Virus record (IMG/VR): IMGVR_UViG_3300023172_000149
Span: 1-27,982 of that record
Reading direction: 5' to 3' (one strand)
DNA: 27,982 nt
DNA from: a virus
Both the position numbers and the translations under genes were made by a program. A model generated the notes under the pieces. The model was not told the origin of the DNA and ran no database searches. It was given only the letters and a program-made list of their open reading frames with translations. Of the stretch, positions 13,985 to 22,232 are shown one piece after another; the first letter of the stretch is position 1, and each line of letters starts with the position of its first letter.

Positions 13985-15444
13985 GCTTTTATGTTGATAG
14001 GGATTATCTCATAGTTAAAGTTTTCTTCATTGTAGATTTTAATTCTTTCTATGAAATGATTTAAGGTATAATTTTTTCTCGAATTATAAGTACAATCATC
14101 AGCAATATCATAAAGAACTGCTTTGGTTTTATTTTTTCCTTTTCTCAGTACTCTACCGATTGATTGTAAATTACGAATACGTGATTTGCTTGGAGAAGCA
14201 AAAACTACATTGTGAAGGTTCTTAATGTTAATTCCTGTTGAGAAGACTCCATAAGAAGCAATAATAATAGCGTTATTTTCTCTTTCAGTAATCTCTCTTA
14301 TTTTTTCTCTTTCAACAGTATCTACACCACCATGAACAAAGAAAACTTTTCTATTGTCTTGGGCAGAATTATTTATCAGTTCAAATAAAGGCACACCATG
14401 TCCTTCTATTCGTGCAAACAGTACAAGAGTATTTCCATTCAGATCTAATACAAGATTACGAATAAACTTATTTCGTTTTTCATTTCCTATAATAAACTGA
14501 ATCTCATCTTCAAAGGTTTCAAACTTCTGAGGTTTGTGTTTGAGAGCAAGACATCGAATGTCTAATGTAGAAATGTGTCCTTTATCCATCAACTCTTTAG
14601 TTCTGGTTACTTTGTATGATGGACCAAACACTCCCTCTAAGACCCATTTATGCGTCTGTGTGCCGTCTAAAGTACCTGTGAACCCAAATCTATACTTACA
14701 TGAATGTAACTTAGTCATAATGTTAATAAGAGACTTACTCTTGAATAGATGTGCCTCATCACCAATCACTACTTCATAGTCATTGAAGAATTGTTTTTCT
14801 AACTTGTAAATAGATTGCCAGGTTGTTATAGTAACTTGATGCTCATTGGTCTTTTCCCTTCCACTATAAATCTTGTGACAGTATGACTCAGCGTCCCAAC
14901 CATAATCCTCAAAGTCCTTGTACATCTGCTCTACAAGAGATGTCGTCGGAACAACTAGAAGAATTTTTTTACCTTTATCCACATAGTATCGTACAACAGA
15001 ATAAATCATCAACGATTTGCCGCTTGCAGTGGGACTTATCAGCAATTTTCTGTTATACCTTAGAGCACCATATACTCCCTCAACTTGATAATCGCGGGGA
15101 GAAAAGGAACAAATAGAATGCATATAATCTTTCACACCTTCCATTGAGATTTCTTCATTCACCTCAAATGGAAGACCATAAAACTTATTCTCCACAAACT
15201 CATAAGTGTAATTGTGGATTTTTAATTTTGAAATAACCTTATCTAACAATCCAACATAAATTTCACCAGTATGAACTGAAAGAAGACGAATCATTCCGTC
15301 CCAATGCTTACTTCTCATTTGAGGCATGAACTTTGCCCCTGGAACTTCAAATGTAAAGTATTCCTGCAGTTCATACAAAATATGAGGTTCACATTCTAAC
15401 TTGATGTAAACCTCATTCTTTTTATGTATTCTTACGTCACACAT
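13981..15444 (-). CDS. uvsW: UvsW helicase
   Basis: UvsW is a superfamily 2 helicase that unwinds D-loops and R-loops and moves branch points; in T4 it switches replication from origins to recombination. The 487-aa product has an N-terminal domain (1-110) matching T4 UvsW (FTFEVPGAKFMPQMRSKHWDG), Walker A SPTASGKS (137-144), DEAH (229-232), FTGTLDG motif III and SIGRVLRKGK motif VI (about 428-437). A TTG at 15483 extends the frame by 13 codons, but the ATG at 15444 gives the T4-like start MCDVRIHK and has GGGAG ten bases upstream. Confidence 0.95.
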   Translation of the reverse strand: MCDVRIHKKNEVYIKLECEPHILYELQEYFTFEVPGAKFMPQMRSKHWDGMIRLLSVHTGEIYVGLLDKVISKLKIHNYTYEFVENKFYGLPFEVNEEISMEGVKDYMHSICSFSPRDYQVEGVYGALRYNRKLLISPTASGKSLMIYSVVRYYVDKGKKILLVVPTTSLVEQMYKDFEDYGWDAESYCHKIYSGREKTNEHQVTITTWQSIYKLEKQFFNDYEVVIGDEAHLFKSKSLINIMTKLHSCKYRFGFTGTLDGTQTHKWVLEGVFGPSYKVTRTKELMDKGHISTLDIRCLALKHKPQKFETFEDEIQFIIGNEKRNKFIRNLVLDLNGNTLVLFARIEGHGVPLFELINNSAQDNRKVFFVHGGVDTVEREKIREITERENNAIIIASYGVFSTGINIKNLHNVVFASPSKSRIRNLQSIGRVLRKGKNKTKAVLYDIADDCTYNSRKNYTLNHFIERIKIYNEENFNYEIIPINIKA

Positions 15445-15454
15445 AACAAAATTA

Positions 15455-15459
15455 CTCCC
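15455..15459 (-). promoter_or_regulatory. Shine-Dalgarno fixing the uvsW start
   Basis: GGGAG on the minus strand lies ten bases before the ATG at 15444. It supports that start over the in-frame TTG at 15483. Confidence 0.55.
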
Positions 15460-15470
15460 GTTACATGTAT

Positions 15471-15677
15471 TTATTCCATACAATTAAACTTGTAATCTAG
15501 TATTGCCTTGTACAGTTCACTCTTTAAATGATTTAAGTGTTCTTGTTCGAAAGGATGTCTTGATGGAAATCCTTCCCAAGTTTCAATTCTTTTACAAACA
15601 CAATGGTAAAGTAAATGAATGTCTTCTATGGAAAAGTCCATGTAAAATGGAACATTTTCATAGTTTTCTTCTTGCAT
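15471..15677 (-). CDS. 68-aa protein of unknown function
   Basis: This 68-aa product is helical and soluble, with FSIEDIHLLYHCVCKRIETW and a second helix EQEHLNHLKSELYKAILDYKF. The two-helix hairpin shape with Cys, His and Trp residues does not match a family I can name. It starts in the uvsY stop (TAATG) and ends 26 bases before uvsW, so it belongs to the recombination operon. An accessory role next to UvsY and UvsW is inferred from position only. Confidence 0.72.
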   Translation of the reverse strand: MQEENYENVPFYMDFSIEDIHLLYHCVCKRIETWEGFPSRHPFEQEHLNHLKSELYKAILDYKFNCME

Positions 15678-16114
15678 TAACCTAGTCCCGATTGAAATCT
15701 CATAAACTCAATAGAGTTTTTAATTTGATAGGTTCTATTATGTATTTGTTTGAGAATGTCTTCAATGTATTTTAGCATTACATCGTAATACTCCACCTTC
15801 AAAGTTACTTTGGAAAGTTTATCATCAGCATTCAAATACCTTTCCATATCGTTTTTATCGCGGATTTTCTTTTGAAAAGGTTCGTCAATGTAAACATCAG
15901 GGTCTGCTTTTCCAGAATAAAACTGATGCCTTTCGTGTCTTATTTTTCTCTTCTGTTGCTCTGCGTTCTTTCTAAGAAGAACTATAGTATTATAAAGATC
16001 AAAGTATTTTGCATGTAGGGATGGAATGTTCAAAGATTCTGTATGTAGATTATCAATGTCAATCTTGGAATCTTTTTCCCACATGCTTTGTATCATTTCA
16101 AGATCAAGTGCCAT
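15677..16114 (-). CDS. uvsY: Recombination mediator UvsY
   Basis: UvsY loads the UvsX recombinase onto single-stranded DNA coated with gp32. The 145-aa product (T4: 137 aa) matches the family order: KYFDLYNTIVLLRK, KIRHERHQFYSGKADPDVY (compare the T4 LDYYSGRGDGDE segment), ERYLNADDKLSKV and a helical end with IKNSIEFMRFQSG. The basic helix near residues 55 to 62 is the likely DNA contact. It starts three bases after the preceding gene. UvsX itself is not in the window. Confidence 0.92.
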   Translation of the reverse strand: MALDLEMIQSMWEKDSKIDIDNLHTESLNIPSLHAKYFDLYNTIVLLRKNAEQQKRKIRHERHQFYSGKADPDVYIDEPFQKKIRDKNDMERYLNADDKLSKVTLKVEYYDVMLKYIEDILKQIHNRTYQIKNSIEFMRFQSGLG

Positions 16115-16117
16115 AAA

Positions 16118-16705
16118 TTAGTCGTATCTCTTAGGTAAATAATTTCCTTTTGCGTCAAGTATATTATACATCATATATTTGAAACTGACTTCTGCAGTGA
16201 AGTACTCCTCATCAGTATTTGTTGCATCAAAGTTGAGAGCAGATAAACGATAAGGAAACATCCTTCTAAATGAAATCTGATAGTTCATAACATCATTGCT
16301 TGTATTAATCAATAAAGTACCATCAGAATACAAGTTCATTTCAGTCTTATCTGGTTGAGTAAACTCTTCATTTGAACTTTGAAATTCATAAATTTGCTGA
16401 AGAGATTCTGGAAATCCCAATCCTCTCATCCAGTTTTGGATTTCCATGTAGTTTTTTAAATCCTCATCTACAAGAAATCTAATAGTAAAATCTTCAAATT
16501 CCATCATGTCACCAGGAACAGGAACGTTATTGGTATATGTTGGTTGAACGGCAACACCCAATTCTATTCCAGGAACATTCACGGAGTTTGTTAAAAATGC
16601 AACTTTTGGTGCTCTGTTTAGAGTAAATCTAAACTTGACAGTTGATAAGAAATTTCTATTTTCTATCTGCCTGCTAGTACCATAAGTACCGTAACTCTCT
16701 GTCAT
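16118..16705 (-). CDS. Second tail-tube-fold (gp19-like) protein
   Basis: The 195-aa protein is a distant relative of the gp19 tail tube protein encoded at 22233-22874. Both have a VPG.E/VPF strand, then PVPGDMMEFEDFTIRFLVDEDLKNYMEIQNWM here against the DNWSVTIINDEDFAIRRVMEGWM pattern there, and a late FPYRLSALNFDATNTDEE strand-turn. Cyanophage annotations often place tail completion protein gp3 at this position between gp23 and uvsY, but the fold points to a tail tube, tube-initiator or tube-cap role. It has a GAGAG ribosome site and lies directly after the gp23 terminator, so it needs its own promoter. Confidence 0.78.
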   Translation of the reverse strand: MTESYGTYGTSRQIENRNFLSTVKFRFTLNRAPKVAFLTNSVNVPGIELGVAVQPTYTNNVPVPGDMMEFEDFTIRFLVDEDLKNYMEIQNWMRGLGFPESLQQIYEFQSSNEEFTQPDKTEMNLYSDGTLLINTSNDVMNYQISFRRMFPYRLSALNFDATNTDEEYFTAEVSFKYMMYNILDAKGNYLPKRYD

Positions 16706-16727
16706 CTCTCTTTTCTAATTATTTAGA

Positions 16728-16756
16728 CAAAAAAAGAGGGTTCCGAAGAACCCTCT
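16728..16756 (-). terminator. Strong UUCG terminator after gp23
   Basis: On the minus strand AGAGGGTTC and GAACCCTCT form a perfect 9-bp stem closed by a TTCG tetraloop, followed by TTTTTTG. UUCG is an unusually stable loop. It lies 28 bases after the gp23 stop and closes the head gene transcript. In the plus direction there is no T tract. Confidence 0.95.
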
Positions 16757-16783
16757 GAAAGAAAAATATGTGTACCTAATGGA

Positions 16784-18187
16784 TCACATGAGGTTCTTAA
16801 CCTGGACTCTTCTGTAGTAACGGTTGGTGTTAGCAACAAGTTGTCCGAGTGCAGTAGCAGCACCTGAAGCGAGACCGCCTTCAGCGAATGGGTTTGCGAC
16901 CATGCCGTAGCGGGTCTTAAAGCCAATCTTGGGCTGGAAGTTGTTCTCACCAACGGCACGAACCATTTGGAGAGGAACGTATGGGCAGTAGAACATACCA
17001 GCGTCATAAGGTGAAGTACCCTTATAACCAGCAACGTAGTACTGAGCTGCAGAACCATTTGCAGAATAAGGATCGATGTAGACGCGATACTTACCCATCA
17101 GAGTACCAGCAAAGGTGTTGCCGGTGTCATCAACGTTCAGGTTAGCGTTGAGTGCAGGGGTGTAATCAAGTACACCAGCCATGGTCAGTGCAGAAGCAAC
17201 GTCTGCAGAACACAGGATGATGTTGCCCTTTCCTCTACGAGTTCTTTGTGCGATTGCGTTAGCATCACGCTCGATTTGGAACAGGAGACCCTTGAACTTC
17301 TCAACAGACCAACGACCATTGGAGTCAACGTCGAGGTCGAATACGCCCTGGCTAGCAACGTTAGTCGATGCGCCTTGCTCAGCAGTCTTGTAGATAGTTC
17401 TGATGACTTCGCGGTTGATTTCAGCAAGAATTTCGCTAGACAGAATGTTAGCGAGTTCTGCTTCTGCATTCAGACCGTGAATTGCCTTCAGGTCTTGTGC
17501 AAGCTCAAGGCTGTACTCTGCTTTCAGTGCTCTTGACTTAGCAGTTACAGTGACCTTCTCGATCGAGAATGCCATTTCAGCGAATGCTGAAGTAGTGTCA
17601 TCTTCACCAAGAGTTTCAGCATCGCCGGTATTCATACCAGTACCGACGCTGTAGTCGTCACCAGTGTTCAGGAGACCAGGATTTTCGCCTACTTGGTCGG
17701 TGCTACCAATGCCAGCATTACCAGCATATGGATCGCCAACAACAAGGTCTCTCTGAGCATTCTGACCAGAGAATCCAGTATCTGCTTCGTCAAACAGTGC
17801 TTCAGCACCAGTTTGACTGGTGTAGCGTGAACGCATTGCGAAGATCAGTCCAGTAGGACCAGTCATTGGCTGAACGCCTGCGAGGTCATAAGCGACCAGG
17901 TTAGGCATAGAGCGTCTGATCAGGGAGATCAGAACGGGATCGAAACCAGCGACAGGACCACCTTCAGCAGATCCACCAGTGAAACCACCAGTGCCAGCAG
18001 CGTTAGTTGGTGCCTCAGTCAGGAATGAACCAGACTGTGAAAAAGCATTTTGCTCTTGTAAAAACTTTTCTTGGTTTTCCAGCAGTTGAGCGGTTACTGC
18101 CTTCTTGTGAGGGTCTGTGATTGAATCCAGACCTTCATGCTCCAGAAGGGGTGCCCACTTTTCCTGCAGATGTTCAGATTGAAACAT
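16784..18187 (-). CDS. 23: Major capsid protein gp23
   Basis: gp23 builds the hexamers of the head shell. The 467-aa precursor is somewhat shorter than T4 gp23 (521 aa). It has the expected N-terminal propeptide, helical and charged (1-58), ending in FLTE followed by APTN; LTE fits the gp21 cleavage rule (Leu or Ile, any, Glu). The HK97-type core has LVAYDLAGVQPMTGPTGLIFAMRSRY, TVTAKSRALKAEYSLELAQDLKAIHGL and the closing KTRYGMVANPF. It starts with ATG after AAGG and follows gp22. It is probably the most highly expressed gene here. Confidence 0.97.
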   Translation of the reverse strand: MFQSEHLQEKWAPLLEHEGLDSITDPHKKAVTAQLLENQEKFLQEQNAFSQSGSFLTEAPTNAAGTGGFTGGSAEGGPVAGFDPVLISLIRRSMPNLVAYDLAGVQPMTGPTGLIFAMRSRYTSQTGAEALFDEADTGFSGQNAQRDLVVGDPYAGNAGIGSTDQVGENPGLLNTGDDYSVGTGMNTGDAETLGEDDTTSAFAEMAFSIEKVTVTAKSRALKAEYSLELAQDLKAIHGLNAEAELANILSSEILAEINREVIRTIYKTAEQGASTNVASQGVFDLDVDSNGRWSVEKFKGLLFQIERDANAIAQRTRRGKGNIILCSADVASALTMAGVLDYTPALNANLNVDDTGNTFAGTLMGKYRVYIDPYSANGSAAQYYVAGYKGTSPYDAGMFYCPYVPLQMVRAVGENNFQPKIGFKTRYGMVANPFAEGGLASGAATALGQLVANTNRYYRRVQVKNLM

Positions 18188-18227
18188 TTGCGTTTACCTT
18201 TTTAGTGTGTTTGTTTTAATGTTAATT

Positions 18228-19337
18228 TCAGGACTTAGACATTCTGGTCAGCATCTGAGCGTATGTTGCAACTCTTGGATTAGAAATCTCTGGAGTAACA
18301 TCAGCACCCTCGGTCAGCGTCTCAGTTTTTGTCTGAGGAGCAGCAGTATTTGAAGGGAAATAAGATTCCTTCAGTGCTACTAACTTTTCACGATATTCGT
18401 TTTCACTTCCAAACTCAACACTTTCGGCAAGTGAAGCGAGCTTCTCTTTCTGGCTCAGGGCAAGACCCTCAGCGATTTCGTCAAAAATTCCATCTGCAAC
18501 CGACTCTGCGAGGCGCTTGTTAAGTGAAACGTTCTTCTCGATCTGCTCGTTGAGTTTTGATTCCATTTCATCAAGTTTTTCTACCATGCTATTGAGTACA
18601 TCATATTTTTCTTCAGGGATTGATACATAATGTTCTTCAAAAAGATTCTTCAGACCTGACATGAAGGACTCAGAGAGTTCTTCCTTCAGACCTTGCTCAA
18701 CTGAGAGTTGATTTTCAGAAATCCACTCATCAGCGACATACTCAAGATAAGAATCGACACGCTCAGTAAGTGCTGCTTTGATTTCAGCAACTTCCTCAGT
18801 GAGTCTTTCCTCATACTGAACTTCAAGTGCTTCCTTAATTTCGGAAACCTTGGTGTTCAGTGCTGCTTCGAATACGACCTTTGCTTTCTCTTTAAACTCT
18901 TCGGAGAGTTCTTCTTCTGTCTGAAGAATTGCATTTACGTCTTCTTCGACGCTATATGCTTCTTCTTCAACTACCTCTTCAGATTCTTCTACTTCTTCTT
19001 CAGAAACAACTTCAGTTGCTTCCTCTTCGGTTTCGACTTCCTCTTCTGCAACTACTTCACCTTCGACTTCTTCTTCTTCCTTAACGCCAGCAGGCATTGG
19101 ATCTGCCTTACCAGCATTTTTGGTTACAACATCACTGACAGTCTTCAATGAAGGCTCTTTCAGTTTTGCTGAATCGTCGTCTGCTTTGTAATTTTCTGGG
19201 GTAGGTCCGCCAAGATCTTCATAAGATCCTGCGATAGAAGTATCCATTGAATCTCCTGCCTTTGCACCAGCATTGACAGCAGTTTTGGATTGCGCTGTGC
19301 CTACTTCCATTTCGTGTAAATTTTCTCCACTAGACAT
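18228..19337 (-). CDS. 22: Prohead scaffold protein gp22
   Basis: gp22 is the main inner scaffold of the prohead, degraded by gp21 during head maturation. The 369-aa product (T4: 269 aa) is very acidic and helical. A run of Glu and Val covers about residues 84 to 130 (for example VEEEEVETEEEATEVV-type repeats), followed by coiled coil from about 130 to 325 and a basic end RVATYAQMLTRMSKS. Many LxE sites fit cleavage by the protease. ATG at 19337 has GGAG eight bases upstream and an exact late promoter about 40 bases away. The extra N-terminal length relative to T4 lies in the first 130 residues. Confidence 0.9.
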   Translation of the reverse strand: MSSGENLHEMEVGTAQSKTAVNAGAKAGDSMDTSIAGSYEDLGGPTPENYKADDDSAKLKEPSLKTVSDVVTKNAGKADPMPAGVKEEEEVEGEVVAEEEVETEEEATEVVSEEEVEESEEVVEEEAYSVEEDVNAILQTEEELSEEFKEKAKVVFEAALNTKVSEIKEALEVQYEERLTEEVAEIKAALTERVDSYLEYVADEWISENQLSVEQGLKEELSESFMSGLKNLFEEHYVSIPEEKYDVLNSMVEKLDEMESKLNEQIEKNVSLNKRLAESVADGIFDEIAEGLALSQKEKLASLAESVEFGSENEYREKLVALKESYFPSNTAAPQTKTETLTEGADVTPEISNPRVATYAQMLTRMSKS

Positions 19338-19375
19338 TTGAACTCTCCGATGTTACCGTTATTTAAAACTATATT

Positions 19376-19383
19376 TATTTATA
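19376..19383 (-). promoter_or_regulatory. T4-type late promoter (exact TATAAATA) for gp22-gp23
   Basis: TATAAATA on the minus strand lies in the 70-base gap between gp21 and gp22. Transcription would start near 19370, about 30 bases before the gp22 ATG, and continue through gp23 to the terminator at 16728-16756. Confidence 0.78.
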
Positions 19384-19407
19384 ATTTGCAAAGTTACACT
19401 ATATGTG

Positions 19408-20058
19408 CTATAATGAATTCAAGAACTGGTCAAACAGTTCTATCTTGTGTTCTTCTAACTGTCTCTGTGCAGTTAATTGATTGATCTGTCTACGAGTGTT
19501 TTCTGCAAGTCTTTCACGCAGAACTCCACCGTCCCAAATCCACTCTTTGCCTTCCATAATTCCTTGGACAAAAGCATCGGGTGCAGAAGGATCAGCAACA
19601 ATGTCTGCTGCTGTTGCAAGCATAAAGTCCTCACCGACTTGCTTGTATCCTTCTTTGGTTGCAGTTAGAGAACCAATACCACGAGAAGAAACGCCAAGGG
19701 TGACACCATCTTTGAGAAGAGATTCAGCAATCTTACCCATTGGTGTTGACAGAATCTGTGCCTTTCCTACAAAGTTGTTGCCTTCTCTCTGAAGATCAAC
19801 AATCTTATGTGAAACTCTATCGAGGTTTACAGTAGGACCATCGGGATGTCCGAGTTCTCCAAGAGCACGTCCTTTCTGAACATACTGTTCGTTGTAACGC
19901 TTAACCTCACGCTCCATAATTGCGCCAGGATAAAGTCTACCGTTACGATTGACTTGCTCTGCTTGTAAGAAGATTCCTTTGATATAAAGATTCTTCTTAC
20001 CATTAGATTCTTCTGTGAGAACCTCTACCTTTTCGATTTCTTCTCTAATTAGTTTCAT
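19408..20058 (-). CDS. 21: Prohead core protease gp21
   Basis: gp21 is the serine protease that cuts the scaffold and the gp23 propeptide after head assembly. The 216-aa product (T4: 212 aa) shows QVNRNGRLYP (35-44), GELGHPDGP (68-76) with the likely catalytic His71, and GVSSRGIGSL (122-131) with the likely nucleophile Ser124 or Ser125. NLDRVSHKIVDL between them is also typical of prohead proteases of this fold. The ATG lies four bases after the 89-aa gene. Confidence 0.94.
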   Translation of the reverse strand: MKLIREEIEKVEVLTEESNGKKNLYIKGIFLQAEQVNRNGRLYPGAIMEREVKRYNEQYVQKGRALGELGHPDGPTVNLDRVSHKIVDLQREGNNFVGKAQILSTPMGKIAESLLKDGVTLGVSSRGIGSLTATKEGYKQVGEDFMLATAADIVADPSAPDAFVQGIMEGKEWIWDGGVLRERLAENTRRQINQLTAQRQLEEHKIELFDQFLNSL

Positions 20059-20062
20059 TTTT

Positions 20063-20332
20063 TTATGCGGTAAATCCTACTTTTGCTGCTGTTACTAATG
20101 CAGAATCTGCCCAAACAACATAACTTGCAGTTTTCTCAAGGAATTCGACAGTATCTGCTGGCATACTAAAAGAAACAGTATCTGCAGCACCAACAGTGCT
20201 TGCCATACTTACAATCGCAGTTGTTCCTGCACCATTATGAAGTCTTACGCAAGTGGCACTAGAAATGCTAGTAGCAGTTCCAGCACTTGTCGCTAAAGCA
20301 ACTTCACCTACAATTATTTTGGTCCTTTGCAT
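20063..20332 (-). CDS. 89-aa beta-rich protein, candidate head component
   Basis: The 89-aa product is rich in Ala, Thr, Ser and Val with very few charges (for example EVALATSAGTATSISS and AIVSMASTVGAADTVSF), which fits a compact beta sandwich. Such sequences are common among phage decoration and structural proteins. Its place between portal, core protein and protease genes suggests a head role. I cannot name a family. A near-consensus late promoter AATAAATA sits at 20358-20365. Confidence 0.72.
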   Translation of the reverse strand: MQRTKIIVGEVALATSAGTATSISSATCVRLHNGAGTTAIVSMASTVGAADTVSFSMPADTVEFLEKTASYVVWADSALVTAAKVGFTA

Positions 20333-20357
20333 TTCTATAATAAAATACTTTAATAGT

Positions 20358-20365
20358 TATTTATT
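20358..20365 (-). promoter_or_regulatory. Near-consensus late promoter for the 89-aa gene and gp21
   Basis: AATAAATA on the minus strand differs from the T4-type consensus at the first base. It lies 25 bases before the ATG at 20332 and overlaps the stop codon of the gp67-like gene. Confidence 0.45.
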
Positions 20366-20531
20366 ATTCTTCAGTTTCTGCTTCTCCACCGTCAGAAAAT
20401 ACAGTATCAGATACTGAAGGTCTTAATCCATCCACTCTTTCCGATGCTTTTGCATAAAGAACATCTTTAATCTTGTCACTAATATTCGCTGGTGTTTCGT
20501 CACCAATAATCATATCCATTAAGTCATCCAT
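20364..20531 (-). CDS. 55-aa acidic protein, candidate prohead core gp67
   Basis: This small gene encodes a 55-residue acidic protein starting MDDLMDMIIGDETPANISDK and ending GGEAETEE. It sits directly after the portal gene, where T4 has the small acidic core protein gp67 (80 aa), and it shares the short, acidic, helical character. The middle KIKDVLYAKASERVDGLRP could be one amphipathic helix. Two Met codons at 20531 and 20519 are possible; I chose the first. The exact late promoter at 20553-20560 lies 22 bases ahead. The gp67 label is by position and composition, not by clear similarity. Confidence 0.75.
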   Translation of the reverse strand: MDDLMDMIIGDETPANISDKIKDVLYAKASERVDGLRPSVSDTVFSDGGEAETEE

Positions 20532-20552
20532 AATTTTTGATGTAATTTTTTT

Positions 20553-20560
20553 TATTTATA
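20553..20560 (-). promoter_or_regulatory. T4-type late promoter (exact TATAAATA) after gp20
   Basis: TATAAATA on the minus strand lies directly after the gp20 stop and 22 bases before the ATG of the 55-aa core gene. It is followed by AAAAAAATT. It would drive the core, 89-aa and gp21 genes. Confidence 0.75.
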
Positions 20561-20561
20561 C

Positions 20562-22196
20562 TTAGATTTCTCCACCTTCTGGTGCAGCAACTGGTTTTTC
20601 GTCAATCTCTGGTTCCAAAGGAACTTGACCCATCTCTCCATTTGTAGTATCGGCAGGCATTCCAGTTTGAGGATCTACCATCATTGCAGGATCAGGAATT
20701 TTACCCTCTTCAATTTCCTTTTCAATAATCTTATCTTGTTCGATAATTTCTTGATCAGTTTGACGAAGAATATGTCTTCTTACATAATCTTGAGAATAAT
20801 ACTTCCCAACATAAGGTTCTGCTGTAGCAACAAGATTCAATCTCTCATTCAATAACTCAGATTCCTTAAGTTCTGAGAAGTGATTATCATAAAGGAAATT
20901 ATACTGAATGTGCTCAGACATCTTATCCCAGTCTTCTGGAGTCACGATATTCTTCAGAATCAATTGAGTTTTAAGCATATCATTAAACATATTCGAGAAT
21001 CTCTTTCTCAAACGACCGACAAACTTAGTAAACTTAAGTTCGTCTCTTAAGATTTCAGAAGATCTGCCCAAGTTAAACCCACCTTCTCCATCCATTCTTG
21101 AGGGTGGAACATTGAGTGCTCTGTATAATTTTTTCTTAAAGTATTCAATATCAGTGATTTCTCCAAGGTTTTGGCCGCCTGGCAGAGTTGAGATTTCTGT
21201 TCCCCTTCCGCCTTCTCTGCGAGGCAACCAAAAATCTTCAAGCATTGACATGTATTTTTTGTCATCTCTAATCTCTCCTGTATTAGCATCATAAACTAAC
21301 TTGTTACGATAACGCATCATAACGTCACGCAGATATTGTTCTGCCTTGACCTTTGGAAGATTACCAACGTCAATGTAGAAAATTCTACGCTCTGGTGCTC
21401 TTGATAAACGATAGATCACCAAAGAGTCTTCAATCATTCTCAGTTGATTAACTGATTTAATTGACTTGTGGAGGTATGAAAGTACAGTATTCTTATTTCT
21501 ATCTACAAGACCTGAAGTGCAATAAGTAATTGCATCTTTTGCAATCTTAATTCCTCCAGTATTAGTATTTCCATAACCATTCTTCAGTTTTGGATTGTAT
21601 TGAAAATACTCTTCAATTTCAGGAAAATCCAAGTCCATTGGATTTTGTGACCTGTTATTAGCAATTATTTTATTTGGATCTGTCTTCTTTTGCTGTCTAA
21701 CATAACGCATCTTAAGCGCGTCAATGTATCTAAGTTCTTGAATCCCATCTTGAGGATTCTTTAAGTCAATTACCTTATGATAATAAAGTCTTCCGTCAAT
21801 ATACCAATTCCTATAAATCTCATGAGACTTTTTATCAAAGTCTAAAATTTCTAAGATATTTTTAAACTCTTCTCTAATCTTATTCTTAAGTCCATCGCTA
21901 GCGTTGAGATTAGATAACTCAACTTGAACGGGACTATCATAAGTATCAGAAACAATCGCTTCATTTACAATGTCTTCAATAGCACTATCCACTTCTGGAT
22001 GAAGTGCCATTTCACGATATCTACGAATTAAATCTTGTTCGTTCTTATAAACACCTTCAATATCAACCGAAGTACCAAAAAAACCACTCGTCAGATAATA
22101 GTCAACCCCATCCTCGTTATTTTCGGGGACGGGGGATACTACTGAGGGTGGTTTTTTATCAGTATCTTCTACTGAAAATCCAAATAATCTAGACAT
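20562..22196 (-). CDS. 20: Portal protein gp20
   Basis: gp20 forms the 12-fold ring at the head vertex through which DNA is packaged, and it starts head assembly. The 544-aa product (T4: 524 aa) carries strong family signatures: HPEVDSAIEDIVNEAIV (66-82), YRLSRAPERRIFYIDVGNLPK (262-282), MLEDFWLPRREGGRGTEISTLPGG (318-341) and YRALNVPPSRMDGEGGFNLGR (358-378). gp20 is a standard marker for cyanomyoviruses. The Pro- and Glu-rich tail (500-544) is not conserved. The ATG has no clear Shine-Dalgarno; a short hairpin lies just upstream. Confidence 0.97.
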   Translation of the reverse strand: MSRLFGFSVEDTDKKPPSVVSPVPENNEDGVDYYLTSGFFGTSVDIEGVYKNEQDLIRRYREMALHPEVDSAIEDIVNEAIVSDTYDSPVQVELSNLNASDGLKNKIREEFKNILEILDFDKKSHEIYRNWYIDGRLYYHKVIDLKNPQDGIQELRYIDALKMRYVRQQKKTDPNKIIANNRSQNPMDLDFPEIEEYFQYNPKLKNGYGNTNTGGIKIAKDAITYCTSGLVDRNKNTVLSYLHKSIKSVNQLRMIEDSLVIYRLSRAPERRIFYIDVGNLPKVKAEQYLRDVMMRYRNKLVYDANTGEIRDDKKYMSMLEDFWLPRREGGRGTEISTLPGGQNLGEITDIEYFKKKLYRALNVPPSRMDGEGGFNLGRSSEILRDELKFTKFVGRLRKRFSNMFNDMLKTQLILKNIVTPEDWDKMSEHIQYNFLYDNHFSELKESELLNERLNLVATAEPYVGKYYSQDYVRRHILRQTDQEIIEQDKIIEKEIEEGKIPDPAMMVDPQTGMPADTTNGEMGQVPLEPEIDEKPVAAPEGGEI

Positions 22197-22206
22197 TAAT
22201 ATAATT

Positions 22207-22225
22207 TAGAACTTTACTTGTTCTA
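22207..22225 (-). repeat. Small inverted repeat in the gp20 leader
   Basis: TAGAAC and GTTCTA form a 6-bp stem with a 7-base loop, ending 11 bases before the gp20 ATG. A near-consensus late element GATAAATA lies beside it at 22227-22234. No T tract follows, so it is not a typical terminator. It may shape the leader of the gp20 mRNA. Confidence 0.35.
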
Positions 22226-22232
22226 TTATTTA

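Noticed and set aside
18708-19151. Phe-rich plus-strand ORF of 147 residues opposite gp22
   Set aside because: It is the antisense reading of the Glu-rich, coiled-coil gp22 gene, where GAA codons read as TTC. It has no ribosome site and an unnatural composition.
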